A model generated the notes under the pieces. It saw only the letters and a list, made by a program, of their open reading frames with translations. It was not told the origin of the DNA and did no database searches. Below, piece after piece: positions 48,752-57,747 of a stretch of DNA of 64,000 nt. The stretch spans positions 1 to 64,000 of the forward strand of contig NZ_BOVL01000006.1 in assembly GCF_019972155.1 (NCBI RefSeq), given 5' to 3'. Position 1 is the first letter of the stretch; each line of letters starts with the position of its first letter. Both the position numbers and the translations under genes were made by a program. This stretch comes from Bradyrhizobium sp. RD5-C2 (GTDB lineage: Bacteria; Pseudomonadota; Alphaproteobacteria; Rhizobiales; Xanthobacteraceae).

Positions 48752-49096
48752 CACTGCGAATTCGCGATGGCACGGATGAATGATCGTGCACACGATGTCG
48801 GCGCGATTTGCGATCGCCGCCGATGCCACTGAGTTGCCCGACGGCGCAAGCTCGGGCGAAACGTGCCCGAGAACGCGAAGCAGCGTCCCCATACTCATCG
48901 TCGTCCTGGCGTAAGCCAGGCCATTACCCCAAGTGATCGTCGTTGTGCGACGCTGGAACGACGATTCCAATTCACAACGCCTGCTCCGGAGGATGGGTCC
49001 TGGCTTTCGCCACGACGACAGCGGAGGATACGTCGCGATATCGACAACTGGAGCGGGGGCTTCCATCACCATCATGTTGAGCTGGCTTCTGCCCGC
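48752..49096. other. Spacer with interspersed repeat
   Basis: No gene is seen in these 345 bases between convergent genes. The right half is filled by the inverted-terminus repeat at 48888-49021. Confidence 0.5.
48888..49021. repeat. Interspersed repeat with inverted ends
   Basis: The unit starts ACTCATCGTCGTCCTGGCG and ends CCTGGCTTTCGCCACGACGA, with ends that are imperfect mirror images. I recognise TCGTCCTGGC...GCCAGGACGA-type elements as frequent in Bradyrhizobium intergenic DNA. Confidence 0.55.
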
Positions 49097-50131
49097 TCAC
49101 TCCGCTGCCTGCTCCCGCAGCCGCTGCGCGTAGACGTTGATGACCAGCGCGGCGAGCAGGATCAGGCCGCGGATCAGGATCTTCAGGAAGCTGTCGATGT
49201 TGACGTGGTCGAGGCCGTTGTTGAGCACGCCGAGCACGAACAGGCCGACGATGGTGTTGCCGATGCCGCCGCGGCCGCCGAACAGGCTGGTGCCGCCGAC
49301 CACCACCGCCGCGATCGAATCCAGCAGATAGGTGTCGAACTCGTTCTGCTGCGCGCTGCCGAAATGCGCGACGCCGAGCATACCGCCGATCCCGGAGCAG
49401 ACCGCCGAGATCACCATCACGCTGCCGAGGATGAGCTTGACGTTGAGGCCGGCAAATTCCGCAGCCTCGCGATTGCCGCCGACCATGTAGACGTAGCGGC
49501 CGAAGCGTGTGTAGGTCAGCACCAGATGGCCGCCGAGCAGCATCACCGCTGCGACGATCACGATCCAGGGGATGCCGCCGATCGAGCCCGAGCCGAGCGT
49601 CGTGATCAGCGGCGGCACCTTGTAGGCGATCTGGCCGCGCACCAGGAGCGCCGAGACGCCGGCCGCGATCTGCATCATCGCCAGCGTCATGATGAAGGAG
49701 GGGATGCCGATGATGGTCAGGCCCAGGGCGTTGACGAGGCCGAGCAGCGCGCACAGCGCCAGCGCCAGCAGGATCGCGGCAAAACCCGGCATCGGGATAT
49801 TGGCGATGTTGACGTAGGACTCTTGCAGCGTGAAGTACGCCACCGCAATGCCGGTGACGTTGGCGATGCTGGCGATCGACAGGTCGATCTCGGCGCACAG
49901 GATCACGAAGGTGAGGCCGACGGCGATGATGCCGGTGACCGACACTTGGGTGAGGATGTTGCCGAGATTGTCGATGGTCGCAAACGACGGGCTTGCGATC
50001 GCGAAGAATCCGCTGAGGAAGATCAGCGTCAGGAACGGCGCGATGTTGCGCATCTGCGAGCGCAGGAACGGCGCCAGCCCGCGCGGCCGCTTGTGATCGG
50101 CTGGGCTCGTCGCGCTGTCACTGCTCGCCAT
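49097..50131 (-). CDS. Sugar ABC transporter permease, RbsC-type
   Basis: A 344-residue inner-membrane permease with eight to ten helices. GLTFVILCAEIDLSIASIANVTG and GGNREAAEFAGLNV, the EAA-like cytoplasmic contact, are typical of ribose/xylose-family permeases (BPD_transp_2). It is the last gene of a three-gene importer operon, 12 bases after the ATPase gene. Confidence 0.92.
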   Translation of the reverse strand: MASSDSATSPADHKRPRGLAPFLRSQMRNIAPFLTLIFLSGFFAIASPSFATIDNLGNILTQVSVTGIIAVGLTFVILCAEIDLSIASIANVTGIAVAYFTLQESYVNIANIPMPGFAAILLALALCALLGLVNALGLTIIGIPSFIMTLAMMQIAAGVSALLVRGQIAYKVPPLITTLGSGSIGGIPWIVIVAAVMLLGGHLVLTYTRFGRYVYMVGGNREAAEFAGLNVKLILGSVMVISAVCSGIGGMLGVAHFGSAQQNEFDTYLLDSIAAVVVGGTSLFGGRGGIGNTIVGLFVLGVLNNGLDHVNIDSFLKILIRGLILLAALVINVYAQRLREQAAE

Positions 50132-50143
50132 GATGACTCTCCA

Positions 50144-51646
50144 TTACGCCGCCTCGAGCAGCCGATCCTTGCTGACCGCTTCGCCCGCGAATTCGCGCAC
50201 CACCGCGCCGCGCTTCAGCACCAGGATCCGGTCGGCCAGCGACAGCACCGTCTCCGGCTCGGTCGACAGCACGATGATAGCCAGTCCCTTGGCGCGGAGG
50301 TCGCGCACGATGTTGATCACGTCGTTCTTGGCCCCGACATCCATGCCGCGGGTCGGCTCGCACAGCACCAGCAGGCGCGGCGGGTAGGTCAGCCATTTGG
50401 CCAGCGCCACCTTCTGCTGGTTGCCGCCCGAGAGCATGCCGAGATCGAGGCCGACCACCGGCGGCCTGATCTGCAACTGCTCGACCTGGCGCTGGGCGAT
50501 GGCGCGCTCGCGCACCGGCTTGAGCAGCAGCGCCGAGATCCGCTCGAGGATGCTGATCGAGATGTTCTTGTAGACCGGCTCCTGGTGGAACAGCATGGCG
50601 CGGCGGCTCTCCGGCACCAGCGCAACGCCGGCCCGCCGAGCGGCGGCGGTGCTGCGGAAGGTTTTCGCGGCGCCATCGACGACAAGCGTTCCGCCGTCGG
50701 GTCTCAGCTTGCCGAACAGGATACGCGACAGCTCCAATTGGCCGCAGCCCATGAAGCCGTAGATGCCGAGCACCTCACCGGCGCGGGCCGCGAACGAGAC
50801 GTTCTGCAGGCTGCGGCGGAGCGAGAGCTGATCGACCTTCAGCACCGTCGAGCCGCCCCCCGGTTGCGGGAGCATCAGGTCATCGGTGTAGCTGTGCTCC
50901 AGCGCCTCGCCGCCGCGGCCGATCATGGCTTCGATCAGCGCGCCCTTGGTGGTATCCGCGGACGCGGTCTCGGCGATCTTCCGCCCGTTGCGGAACACGG
51001 TTACCACGTCGGACACCCGCAGGATGTCCTCGATGAAATGCGAGATGAAGACGATGCTGGTGCCGTCGTCACGGAGCTTGTGCAGCGTCGTGAACAGGCG
51101 CTCGACCTCGGGTGGGGAGAGGGCGGAGGTCGGCTCGTCGAGGATGATGATGCGCGCGCCGGAGAACAGCACGCGGGCGATCTCGATCAGTTGCTGCAGG
51201 CCGATCGGCAGGTCGCCGAGCCGCGTCATCGGATCGACGTCGATGCCGAACCGGGACAGCTGCTCGCCGGCCTCGCGCGCCATCTGCCGCCATTGCACGA
51301 AGCCGAGGCGGTTGGTCGGCTGGCTGCCGAGGAAGACGTTCTCGGCGACGGTGAGATCAGGCGCGACGCTGAGCTCCTGATGCACCATGCCGATGCCGGC
51401 GGCATGGGCGTCGCGGGTGGAGCGGAAGCGGGTTTCCTTGCCGTCGAGCACGAAGCGACCGGAGAACTCCGGATGCACGCCGGCGATGATCTTCATCAGC
51501 GTGCTTTTTCCGGCGCCGTTCTCGCCGACGAGACCATGGATCTCACCGGCGTGCAGCGCGAAGTCGACCCCACGAAGGGCTTCGACACCGCCGAAGGCCT
51601 TCGTGATCTGGTTCAACTCGAGGATCGGGGAGCGTCCCTGCGACAT
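50144..51646 (-). CDS. Sugar ABC transporter ATP-binding protein, RbsA-type
   Basis: A 500-residue protein with two fused nucleotide-binding domains. The first has GENGAGKSTLMK (Walker A), a signature LPIGLQQLIEIARVL and Walker B IIILDEPTSAL. The second has GFMGCGQLELSR (degenerate Walker A), LSGGNQQKVALAKWL and LVLCEPTRGMD. The degenerate second Walker A is normal for this family. It energises uptake of a sugar bound by the adjacent receptor. Confidence 0.93.
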   Translation of the reverse strand: MSQGRSPILELNQITKAFGGVEALRGVDFALHAGEIHGLVGENGAGKSTLMKIIAGVHPEFSGRFVLDGKETRFRSTRDAHAAGIGMVHQELSVAPDLTVAENVFLGSQPTNRLGFVQWRQMAREAGEQLSRFGIDVDPMTRLGDLPIGLQQLIEIARVLFSGARIIILDEPTSALSPPEVERLFTTLHKLRDDGTSIVFISHFIEDILRVSDVVTVFRNGRKIAETASADTTKGALIEAMIGRGGEALEHSYTDDLMLPQPGGGSTVLKVDQLSLRRSLQNVSFAARAGEVLGIYGFMGCGQLELSRILFGKLRPDGGTLVVDGAAKTFRSTAAARRAGVALVPESRRAMLFHQEPVYKNISISILERISALLLKPVRERAIAQRQVEQLQIRPPVVGLDLGMLSGGNQQKVALAKWLTYPPRLLVLCEPTRGMDVGAKNDVINIVRDLRAKGLAIIVLSTEPETVLSLADRILVLKRGAVVREFAGEAVSKDRLLEAA

Positions 51647-51655
51647 GCGGACCGC

Positions 51656-52693
51656 TCAGATCAGGAAGTGATCCTCCATCCATTGCATGCCGGCGGCGTT
51701 GGCCTTGGTCACCACGGGACCATCGGTCACGACGTTCTTCGGAATGCCCTGGCCACTCTTCTCGCCGCCGACCACCGCCGCGACGCCCGCGACGATCGCA
51801 CCGCCATGGATGCGGCAGGACGGATTGCGCACGGTTGCGAACATGCGGCCTTCGCTGACCGCCTGGATCGCCGGCGGCATGGCGTCGACGCCGCCGATCA
51901 GGATGTTGGTGCGGTTGTGCGCCTTCATGATGTTGGCGGCGGCAAGCGCCATGTCGTCATTGTGGAAGAACGCCGCGTCGATCTGCGGATATTTCGTCAG
52001 ATAGGTTTCCCAGAGCCGGGCGGTCTTGGAGACGTCCCAGTCGGCGGGCTGGGTGTCCAGCACCTCGATATTCGGGAACTGCTTGACGACCGAGTTGAAG
52101 CCCTTGGCGCGGCCCTGCGCGCCGGTGTGGCCGAGCGCGCCCTGGGTCATAATGACCTTGCCCTTGCCGCCGATCGCGTTGCACAGCGCCTGCGTCACCG
52201 AGGCGCCCATGAACTCGTTGTCGGGGGCGAGGAACGAATGGACGTTGATCTGGTCGAGCGGCGCGATCAGCGTGTCCATGTCGATCACGGGGGTGCCGGC
52301 GTCGATCATCTTTTGCACCGGCTGGGTCAGCGTGCCGATGCCGAACGCCTGGATCGCGACGAAATCCCATTTCTGCGACGCCATGTTGTCGATTGCGGCG
52401 CGCTGCTTGACGGCATCGAGCTGGCCGTCGAACCAGGTCACCTCGACGTTGAACAGCTTGCCCCAGAATTCTGCGGCCTGCTTGCCCTGCGCGCACCACG
52501 TCGCCTGCAATCCGGCGTTGGAGAACGCGGCTTTCAGCGGCTTTTCCGAACGTCCCATTTCGGCTGCGAGCGCGGACGTCGTCACGCCCATTCCGCCGAA
52601 CAGGCCGGCCGCAGCTCCGCCTGCCGCCGCCAATTGCAGAAGGTCGCGCCGAGTCGTCGACGCCTTGTCCATCCCCTTGTCGGTTCCTGGCAT
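51656..52693 (-). CDS. Sugar ABC transporter substrate-binding protein
   Basis: A 345-residue receptor of the periplasmic-binding-protein/LacI fold (Peripla_BP_4). A Tat signal TTRRDLLQLAAAGG precedes the mature protein, so it is exported folded. Core motifs are FSNAGLQATWCAQGKQAAEFW, DFVAIQAFGIGTLTQPV and FHNDDMALAAANIM. The start at 52693 follows GAGGGAG; the longer open frame covers the leader. The ligand is unknown, probably a pentose, polyol or related sugar. It is first of the three importer genes. Confidence 0.9.
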   Translation of the reverse strand: MPGTDKGMDKASTTRRDLLQLAAAGGAAAGLFGGMGVTTSALAAEMGRSEKPLKAAFSNAGLQATWCAQGKQAAEFWGKLFNVEVTWFDGQLDAVKQRAAIDNMASQKWDFVAIQAFGIGTLTQPVQKMIDAGTPVIDMDTLIAPLDQINVHSFLAPDNEFMGASVTQALCNAIGGKGKVIMTQGALGHTGAQGRAKGFNSVVKQFPNIEVLDTQPADWDVSKTARLWETYLTKYPQIDAAFFHNDDMALAAANIMKAHNRTNILIGGVDAMPPAIQAVSEGRMFATVRNPSCRIHGGAIVAGVAAVVGGEKSGQGIPKNVVTDGPVVTKANAAGMQWMEDHFLI

Positions 52694-52781
52694 TGTTTGC
52701 TCCCTCTTCGTTTTTCTGACCGTCGGCGTCAGTTGCACGCGCCGCGGATAAAGGGAGTGTGTCACAATCGGAACGGTGGCG

Positions 52782-53207
52782 CTACGCCTTCGCGCCCACG
52801 AGATGTTTCTGCTGCAGTACGATGGCCTCGATGTCGCGAAGCAGCTTGTGCCACGCAGCATCGATCTCGTCAGACCATTGCTCGCCGACAATGTCGCGCA
52901 AACAGTCCGCGATCACGGCGAAGAATGCGACGAACAATTCGCGCGGCGTCCCGTAGGCATCATGCGAGAACACTTCGGATTCGATCAGGCGAAAATGTCC
53001 GCGGCGCTCGCCCGCGAAATCGAGGATGGCTTCGATCGTCAACGCCAGCATCGAGCCCTTCACCGGCTCGCTGCCTTCGGTGCGAAACATCGCCTGCGCC
53101 TCGGGATGTTCGCGAAACAAGCGCTGGTACACGTGCGGCGTCAGATCATCGCAAGCCGCGGCTGCGAGTTCAAAGCTGCGTTCGATTGGATTCGATGATG
53201 GAGTCAT
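52782..53207 (-). CDS. Single-domain globin-like protein
   Basis: A 141-residue all-helical protein resembling bacterial globins: VYQRLFREHPEAQAMF (the B-C-E region), an E-helix LALTIEAILDFAG, and ESEVFSHDAYGTP where His with the following Tyr-Gly fits the proximal F8 His of flavohaemoglobin-type globins. LFVAFFAVIADCLRDIVGEQW and DAAWHKLLRDIEAIV give helices G and H. It may bind haem for oxygen or NO sensing or detoxification. It is 88 bases upstream of the importer operon and preceded by a terminator-like hairpin. Confidence 0.75.
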   Translation of the reverse strand: MTPSSNPIERSFELAAAACDDLTPHVYQRLFREHPEAQAMFRTEGSEPVKGSMLALTIEAILDFAGERRGHFRLIESEVFSHDAYGTPRELFVAFFAVIADCLRDIVGEQWSDEIDAAWHKLLRDIEAIVLQQKHLVGAKA

Positions 53208-53222
53208 AGTGCTTTGCGATCA

Positions 53223-53312
53223 TCACATAAAAAAAGAGCAGGGCTCCAAGCCCTGCTCCAAAAATTGTGTCGACCCTATTTGCCCCAAAAATTCGATTTG
53301 ATCTTGATTCAT
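53223..53312 (-). other. Possible leader peptide ORF overlapping the terminator
   Basis: A 29-codon frame (MNQDQIEFLGQIGSTQ...) starts at 53312 and stops at 53223, immediately after the T-run of the terminator. No good ribosome site is present, so translation is doubtful. If translated, it would make the hairpin an attenuator for globin. Confidence 0.25.
53229..53258 (-). terminator. Strong Rho-independent terminator upstream of the globin gene
   Basis: GAGCAGGGCT (53236-53245) and AGCCCTGCTC (53249-53258) form a perfect 10-bp stem around CCA. On the minus strand a run of seven T residues follows. It ends 22 bases before the globin start codon, in the same direction, so it would stop any transcript entering from upstream. 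Confidence 0.85.
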
Positions 53313-53446
53313 GGGGTGACGCTGCTTGTGCGCGTCGGGCTCCTCCCGAGACTTGGACCACCAGGACACACCTCGCGGCTGGCCTGAGCCCGAATTGGTA
53401 GACTATCTTTCCAGCCTTGTCATCATTTTCGGCAACGATTGTTCAA

Positions 53447-53467
53447 ATTTCGAGCAATTTGCGAAAT
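53447..53467. promoter_or_regulatory. Inverted repeat upstream of the copper operon
   Basis: ATTTCG (53447-53452) and CGAAAT (53462-53467) form an A/T-rich dyad about 200 bases before the DUF2946 gene. It is in the most AT-rich part of the control region and may be an operator. The regulator is unknown. Confidence 0.3.
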
Positions 53468-53665
53468 GATTGGGATAGTGCCACCGGCAGTTGCGAAAGT
53501 GAGCTGAAAACACGTGACGGGGTAAGGGGATACAAAGGCCTGTGGAGTGGCCGTGACGCAAGTGTCGCGCCCGGCAATTTCCGTCAGCCGGAAGAAATGC
53601 GCGAGGTGGGTGATCTCGACTTCCGAGGCCTGTGGTGGTTAGTTCCGTACCGGATGGGTTTTGCG

Positions 53666-54037
53666 ATGCGCCGGCGGCTGAAGATTTTTCTGCCCATAGT
53701 CCTGGTTGCCCTGCTGGTGCAGATTTTCGCACCGATCGGGGCCTGCTGGGCGACGAGCCTTGCCCTGTCCGATCCACTCGCGGCTGCCACCATCTGCCAT
53801 GGCAATGCCGGCTCCGGAGTCGGGCAGGGTGACCAGACCGGTCATGATGCCCATGACGGTTGTTGTTCCGCATGCAGCGTGCTGCAGACCGGTGCGCCCG
53901 TTGATAACCCCGAGATCACGGCTCACGCCGTCGAGCGGCCTTCGACGCGCATCGCTTGGCTTGATTTCGCCAACGAATTCGATCGCTCGCCGGCGCGCCT
54001 CTCCGCGCAAGCCCGCGCGCCGCCGCTGTTTTCCTGA
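53666..54037 (+). CDS. DUF2946 family protein, first gene of copper operon
   Basis: A 123-residue product starting MRRRLKIFLPIVLVALLVQIF, a signal or membrane anchor. The exported part has CHGNAGSG, a His/Asp stretch GHDAHDG and CCSACSVLQTG, so it offers Cys and His metal ligands. These features match DUF2946, a family repeatedly found next to copper or TonB genes. The frame is open upstream to 53417, and ATG 53654 is also possible; the basic start at 53666 fits best. It takes the position of pcuA in the B. japonicum operon, but I cannot confirm identity. Confidence 0.8.
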   Translation: MRRRLKIFLPIVLVALLVQIFAPIGACWATSLALSDPLAAATICHGNAGSGVGQGDQTGHDAHDGCCSACSVLQTGAPVDNPEITAHAVERPSTRIAWLDFANEFDRSPARLSAQARAPPLFS

Positions 54038-54121
54038 CGACGTTCTCGCTGCCGGTGCGCCTCGCGCGCTGGCGAGTGCCTAAGAGCAAGCCGGCCGAAG
54101 AGCCGGTGTCAGGATTCATCC

Positions 54122-56509
54122 ATGTTTCGATTTCATCCGCGGGCCGGGGCCAGTGCGCTGACGCTGGGCTTTGCGCTTTCCACGCTTACAAGTTGGGCAG
54201 AGGCCCAGACGACGCTGCCGTCCGTCACGGTCGACGCGCCGCAGGCCGCGCGCGCGAAACCGGCAAGGTCCAAGCCGAAGACGCGCGCGGTTGCCGCCCG
54301 GCGGCCGGCAAGGCCGCTGGCGCCCTTGGCCGTGGCGGCGGCCGGCCGTGCGCAGCGCATCACGCCCAGCGCGGCGCGGGACAGCCTGAACCAGGGGCCG
54401 GCCGGTCAGACCCAAACCACCATCGACCGCAGCCAGTTCGACAATCGGCCGTCCTTCTCGGTGGCGGACGTGTTGCGGGACAGTCCCGGCATCTCGATCA
54501 AACAGGGCAACGGTCCGCGTGATTTCGGCATCTCGATCCGCGGGTCGAATGCGAGGAATGGCTTCGGCATCCGTAACCTCGTGATCTTCGACGATGGCTT
54601 TCCGGTCACTCAGCCGGATGGCCTGTCTCGCAGCGACCTGATCGATCCGCACGCCTATGGCGCGATCGACGTGGTCCGCGGGCCATCATCGGCGCTCTAC
54701 GGCAATTATGCGACCGGCGGCGCGTTGAATTTCCGGACCCGGCCGGGCGGCACGATCGACGGCGTCGAATACGGCGTCGACGGCGGCAGCTTCGGCTATC
54801 TCAACAACTATCTGGCCGCGGGCAAGAAGGTCGGCAATTTCGAGGGCTCGCTGTTTGCGAGCGACGCGCGTGGCGACGGCTATATCGGCAACAGCTGGTT
54901 CAATACCCAGACCGTCAATTTCCTCGGCACGCTTCAGGTGACGCCGGACGACCGTTTCACGTTCAAGCTGATCAACAACGATTTGACGGCGCGCCTGCCG
55001 ATCCGCTCGTCGCTCAACCAGTTCAACCAGAACCCGTTCCAGCAGGGCTGCGCGACCGGAACGACGGCCGCGCCGGGCTGTGGAACCGTGACCTTGTTCA
55101 ACAACGGATTCAATTCGGCAGCAGGGACCGACAAGGAAACCGCGGTCCAGGCGGGCCTCGGGCGCGATGACCGCCGTACCATCGTCGGTGGCCGCTGGGA
55201 GCACGATTTCGACAACCAGACCACGTGGCGCAACCAGTTTGTCTTCGACGATCGCAATATCAGCCAACCGACGGGATCGACGAGCGCGATCGGTGACTTC
55301 CCGTCCTACAACTACATGAGCGATATCGTCAGACGCGGCGACATCTTCGGGATGGATTCGACGGCCTATTTCGGCGGCTTCTACAATACGCTCACCGCCT
55401 CGAGCGATACGCGCAACGTGATGCCGGGCGGAAATGCAACGCTCGGGAGCCTGTCCAGCAACCTGTTCAGCACGACGACGAACTACGGTGTCCGCGCGCG
55501 CGAGGAACTGAAGCTCACTTCTGCGCTGACAGCCGTCGCCGGTATTGGCTGGGAAACAACCAATCTCACGGGGCGAAACACTGCCTATACCTACACCGGC
55601 GCGGCCGGGGCCACGAACACGGCGATCACGACCGCGGACCGGCAATTCCAGAATACGGCGCCCGAGCTTGCGCTGCTCTACCGGCTGAACAGCGATTGGC
55701 AATTCCGCGGGCGGGTGGCCACCGGATATGGCACACCACAAGTCAGCAATCTCTTCATCCTGCCGAGCGGTGCTTCGGGCAATAACACCCAACTGCAGAC
55801 GCAGAAGAATCTGGGCTACGACATCGGAGCAGACTGGACACCGAACAATGCGCTCAAGGTAAGCGTCACCGGGTTCTACGAGTTCTTCAAGGACGAGCTC
55901 GTCTCGCAGGCCACACCGCAATCGGGTATCTCCTACACGTTCAACGCGCCGCGATCGGAACATCGTGGCGTCGAACTGGCCGCCGACTGGAAGTTCCTGC
56001 CTGGCTGGCGGTTCTCGGCTGCCTACACCTATCTCGACGAGGTTTACACGGAATACGTCGAGAACATCGCGAACGGCGCGGTCTTCAGCTTCAATCGCGC
56101 TGGTAACAAAATCCCCGGCATCTCGCCGAACGAGCTCACGACGCGGTTGGGCTACGACCAATTGTCGGGTCCGTTGCAGGGATTGGGCGCGTTCGTCGAG
56201 GTCCAGTGGAAGGATGGCTTTTACATGGACAACGCCAATCTCCTGAAGGCGCCGGGCTACGAGCTGGTCAATCTCAACGTTCACTACACGACGGATCTGA
56301 TCTCCGACTATTTCAAGTCGCTGAATCTGTATCTCGAGGTGCGGAACGTGTTCGATCGAACCTACATCGCCTCGGCGAACAATATCGCCAACTCGGTGAC
56401 GGCGGCGGGCGTTCAAAATCCTGCGAGCATACTGGCGAACTCGACCAACTCGATCTATGCCGGATCGCCGCGCGCCTTCGTGGCGGGCATGAAGATCGCG
56501 TTCAAGTGA
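54122..56509 (+). CDS. pcuB: TonB-dependent outer-membrane receptor, copper-type
   Basis: A 795-residue outer-membrane beta-barrel. A signal peptide ends near AEAQ, followed by a TonB box-like PSVTVDAP and an unusual Ala/Arg/Lys/Pro-rich linker (about residues 40-80). The plug domain contains SVADVLRDSPGISIKQGNGPRD and VVRGPSSALYGNYATGGALNF. The barrel ends in MKIAFK. Substrate is inferred from the operon: copper or a copper chelate. In B. japonicum the corresponding gene of a copper-starvation operon is named pcuB; the symbol is transferred by synteny. Confidence 0.85.
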   Translation: MFRFHPRAGASALTLGFALSTLTSWAEAQTTLPSVTVDAPQAARAKPARSKPKTRAVAARRPARPLAPLAVAAAGRAQRITPSAARDSLNQGPAGQTQTTIDRSQFDNRPSFSVADVLRDSPGISIKQGNGPRDFGISIRGSNARNGFGIRNLVIFDDGFPVTQPDGLSRSDLIDPHAYGAIDVVRGPSSALYGNYATGGALNFRTRPGGTIDGVEYGVDGGSFGYLNNYLAAGKKVGNFEGSLFASDARGDGYIGNSWFNTQTVNFLGTLQVTPDDRFTFKLINNDLTARLPIRSSLNQFNQNPFQQGCATGTTAAPGCGTVTLFNNGFNSAAGTDKETAVQAGLGRDDRRTIVGGRWEHDFDNQTTWRNQFVFDDRNISQPTGSTSAIGDFPSYNYMSDIVRRGDIFGMDSTAYFGGFYNTLTASSDTRNVMPGGNATLGSLSSNLFSTTTNYGVRAREELKLTSALTAVAGIGWETTNLTGRNTAYTYTGAAGATNTAITTADRQFQNTAPELALLYRLNSDWQFRGRVATGYGTPQVSNLFILPSGASGNNTQLQTQKNLGYDIGADWTPNNALKVSVTGFYEFFKDELVSQATPQSGISYTFNAPRSEHRGVELAADWKFLPGWRFSAAYTYLDEVYTEYVENIANGAVFSFNRAGNKIPGISPNELTTRLGYDQLSGPLQGLGAFVEVQWKDGFYMDNANLLKAPGYELVNLNVHYTTDLISDYFKSLNLYLEVRNVFDRTYIASANNIANSVTAAGVQNPASILANSTNSIYAGSPRAFVAGMKIAFK

Positions 56510-56520
56510 GGGGCGCATCG

Positions 56521-57747
56521 ATGACGTCTCGCAAATCTTCGGCTTGGATCGTGCTGGCGACGGTCATGCTCGGGGCCCTGCCCAATATCGCCGGGGCGCA
56601 GATGAGCCACCAGCACGCCTCGGAAGCGGCGTGCGAGGAAACCGTCCTGCGCTGCGCGACCAAGGTTACGCCCGCCTTCGCGCCGGACGGGACGTTGTGG
56701 CTGGCCTGGATGGCCGGAGGTGAGATCTCCGTCGCGAGCTCGAAGGATCAGGGCAAGAGCTTTTCCGCGCCGGTGCAGGTGACGCGGGAGCGGCTCAACC
56801 TGGATTGGGGGCCGGATGCGCGCCCGAAGCTTGCGATCGACGCCAAGGGAGGCATCGCGTTGGCTTTCTCGACCTTCCGCGATCAGGCCTTCAATGGCCA
56901 GGTGCTGACCTCGCGTTCGACCGATGGCGGGCGCAGCTTCGATCTGCCGAAGCCGATCACTACCAACAACGAGAGTCAGCGGTTCGAGGCGATCGGCTTC
57001 GATCCAGCGGGTGCCGTGTTCGCCGTCTGGCTCGACAAGCGCAACCGCGTGCCAGCGCAGCAGCGCGGCCAGAAATATGACGGTGCCGGCTTGTTCTTTG
57101 CGACCTCGAAAGATGGTGGCGCGACCTATTCCGACGCGCAGCTCGTGGCCGACAACACCTGCGAGTGCTGCCGTCTCGCCCTGGCGTTCGATGGCGCAGG
57201 CCATCCGGTGGTCGTGTTCCGGAACATTTTCGAAGGCGGCGTGCGCGACCATGCGATCGTGACATTCAACGATCTGGCAACGCCCGGCGATGTGCATCGG
57301 GTGAGCCGCGACGACTGGCAGATCGCGGCATGTCCGCACCATGGTCCCAGCCTGACCATTTCGTCCGCAGGAACCTACCATGTGACCTGGTACACGAATG
57401 GCAAGGCGCGCAAGGGATTGTTCTATGCGCGGTCACGCGACGGCGGCAAAACCTTCTCCGATCCGCTTCCGGTCGGTCAGCCGAACCGCAGCCCGTCGCG
57501 GCCGCAGATCGTCGCGGGGCCGCAGGGGCTTGCGATGGCCTGGAAGGAGTTCGACGGGCAGAAGACGTCGATCCATCTGATGACATCACACGACGATGGT
57601 GCGACGTGGTCGAAGCCAACTGATATCGCCGACACAGCCGACAGCTCCGACCATCCGCTGCTGGTCTCGGACAGCCGGCAGACCTACCTGTCGTGGATGA
57701 CCAAGGCCGACGGCTACCACTTTCAAGCGATCGAGGGCGAACCATGA
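56521..57747 (+). CDS. Exported sialidase-fold Asp-box beta-propeller with Cys/His clusters
   Basis: A 408-residue protein with a signal peptide ending at AGAQ. Five Asp boxes are visible: SKDQGKSF, STDGGRSF, SKDGGATY, SRDGGKTF and SHDDGATW, which mark a six-bladed sialidase-type propeller. The arginine triad and nucleophile pattern of true sialidases is not evident. Possible metal ligands are MSHQH just after the signal, C38, C45, CECC at 214-217 and CPHH at 271-274. Between copper genes this suggests metal binding rather than glycan hydrolysis; that is inference. It starts 11 bases after the receptor and overlaps the next gene by four. Confidence 0.8.
   Translation: MTSRKSSAWIVLATVMLGALPNIAGAQMSHQHASEAACEETVLRCATKVTPAFAPDGTLWLAWMAGGEISVASSKDQGKSFSAPVQVTRERLNLDWGPDARPKLAIDAKGGIALAFSTFRDQAFNGQVLTSRSTDGGRSFDLPKPITTNNESQRFEAIGFDPAGAVFAVWLDKRNRVPAQQRGQKYDGAGLFFATSKDGGATYSDAQLVADNTCECCRLALAFDGAGHPVVVFRNIFEGGVRDHAIVTFNDLATPGDVHRVSRDDWQIAACPHHGPSLTISSAGTYHVTWYTNGKARKGLFYARSRDGGKTFSDPLPVGQPNRSPSRPQIVAGPQGLAMAWKEFDGQKTSIHLMTSHDDGATWSKPTDIADTADSSDHPLLVSDSRQTYLSWMTKADGYHFQAIEGEP

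Noticed and set aside
48863..53209. A 1448-codon plus-strand open frame
   Set aside because: It is antisense to the ABC importer and globin genes, which have clear family motifs. The translation is rich in Arg, His, Asp and Gln without any domain, as expected from the reverse of GC-rich codons.
53461..53625. Cobalamin-riboswitch-like leader before the TonB operon
   Set aside because: AGCCGGAAGA...TGC near 53586 resembles part of the B12 box, but the other conserved elements (GCCACTG, GGGAAGG, CCGC-ACTGT) are missing.
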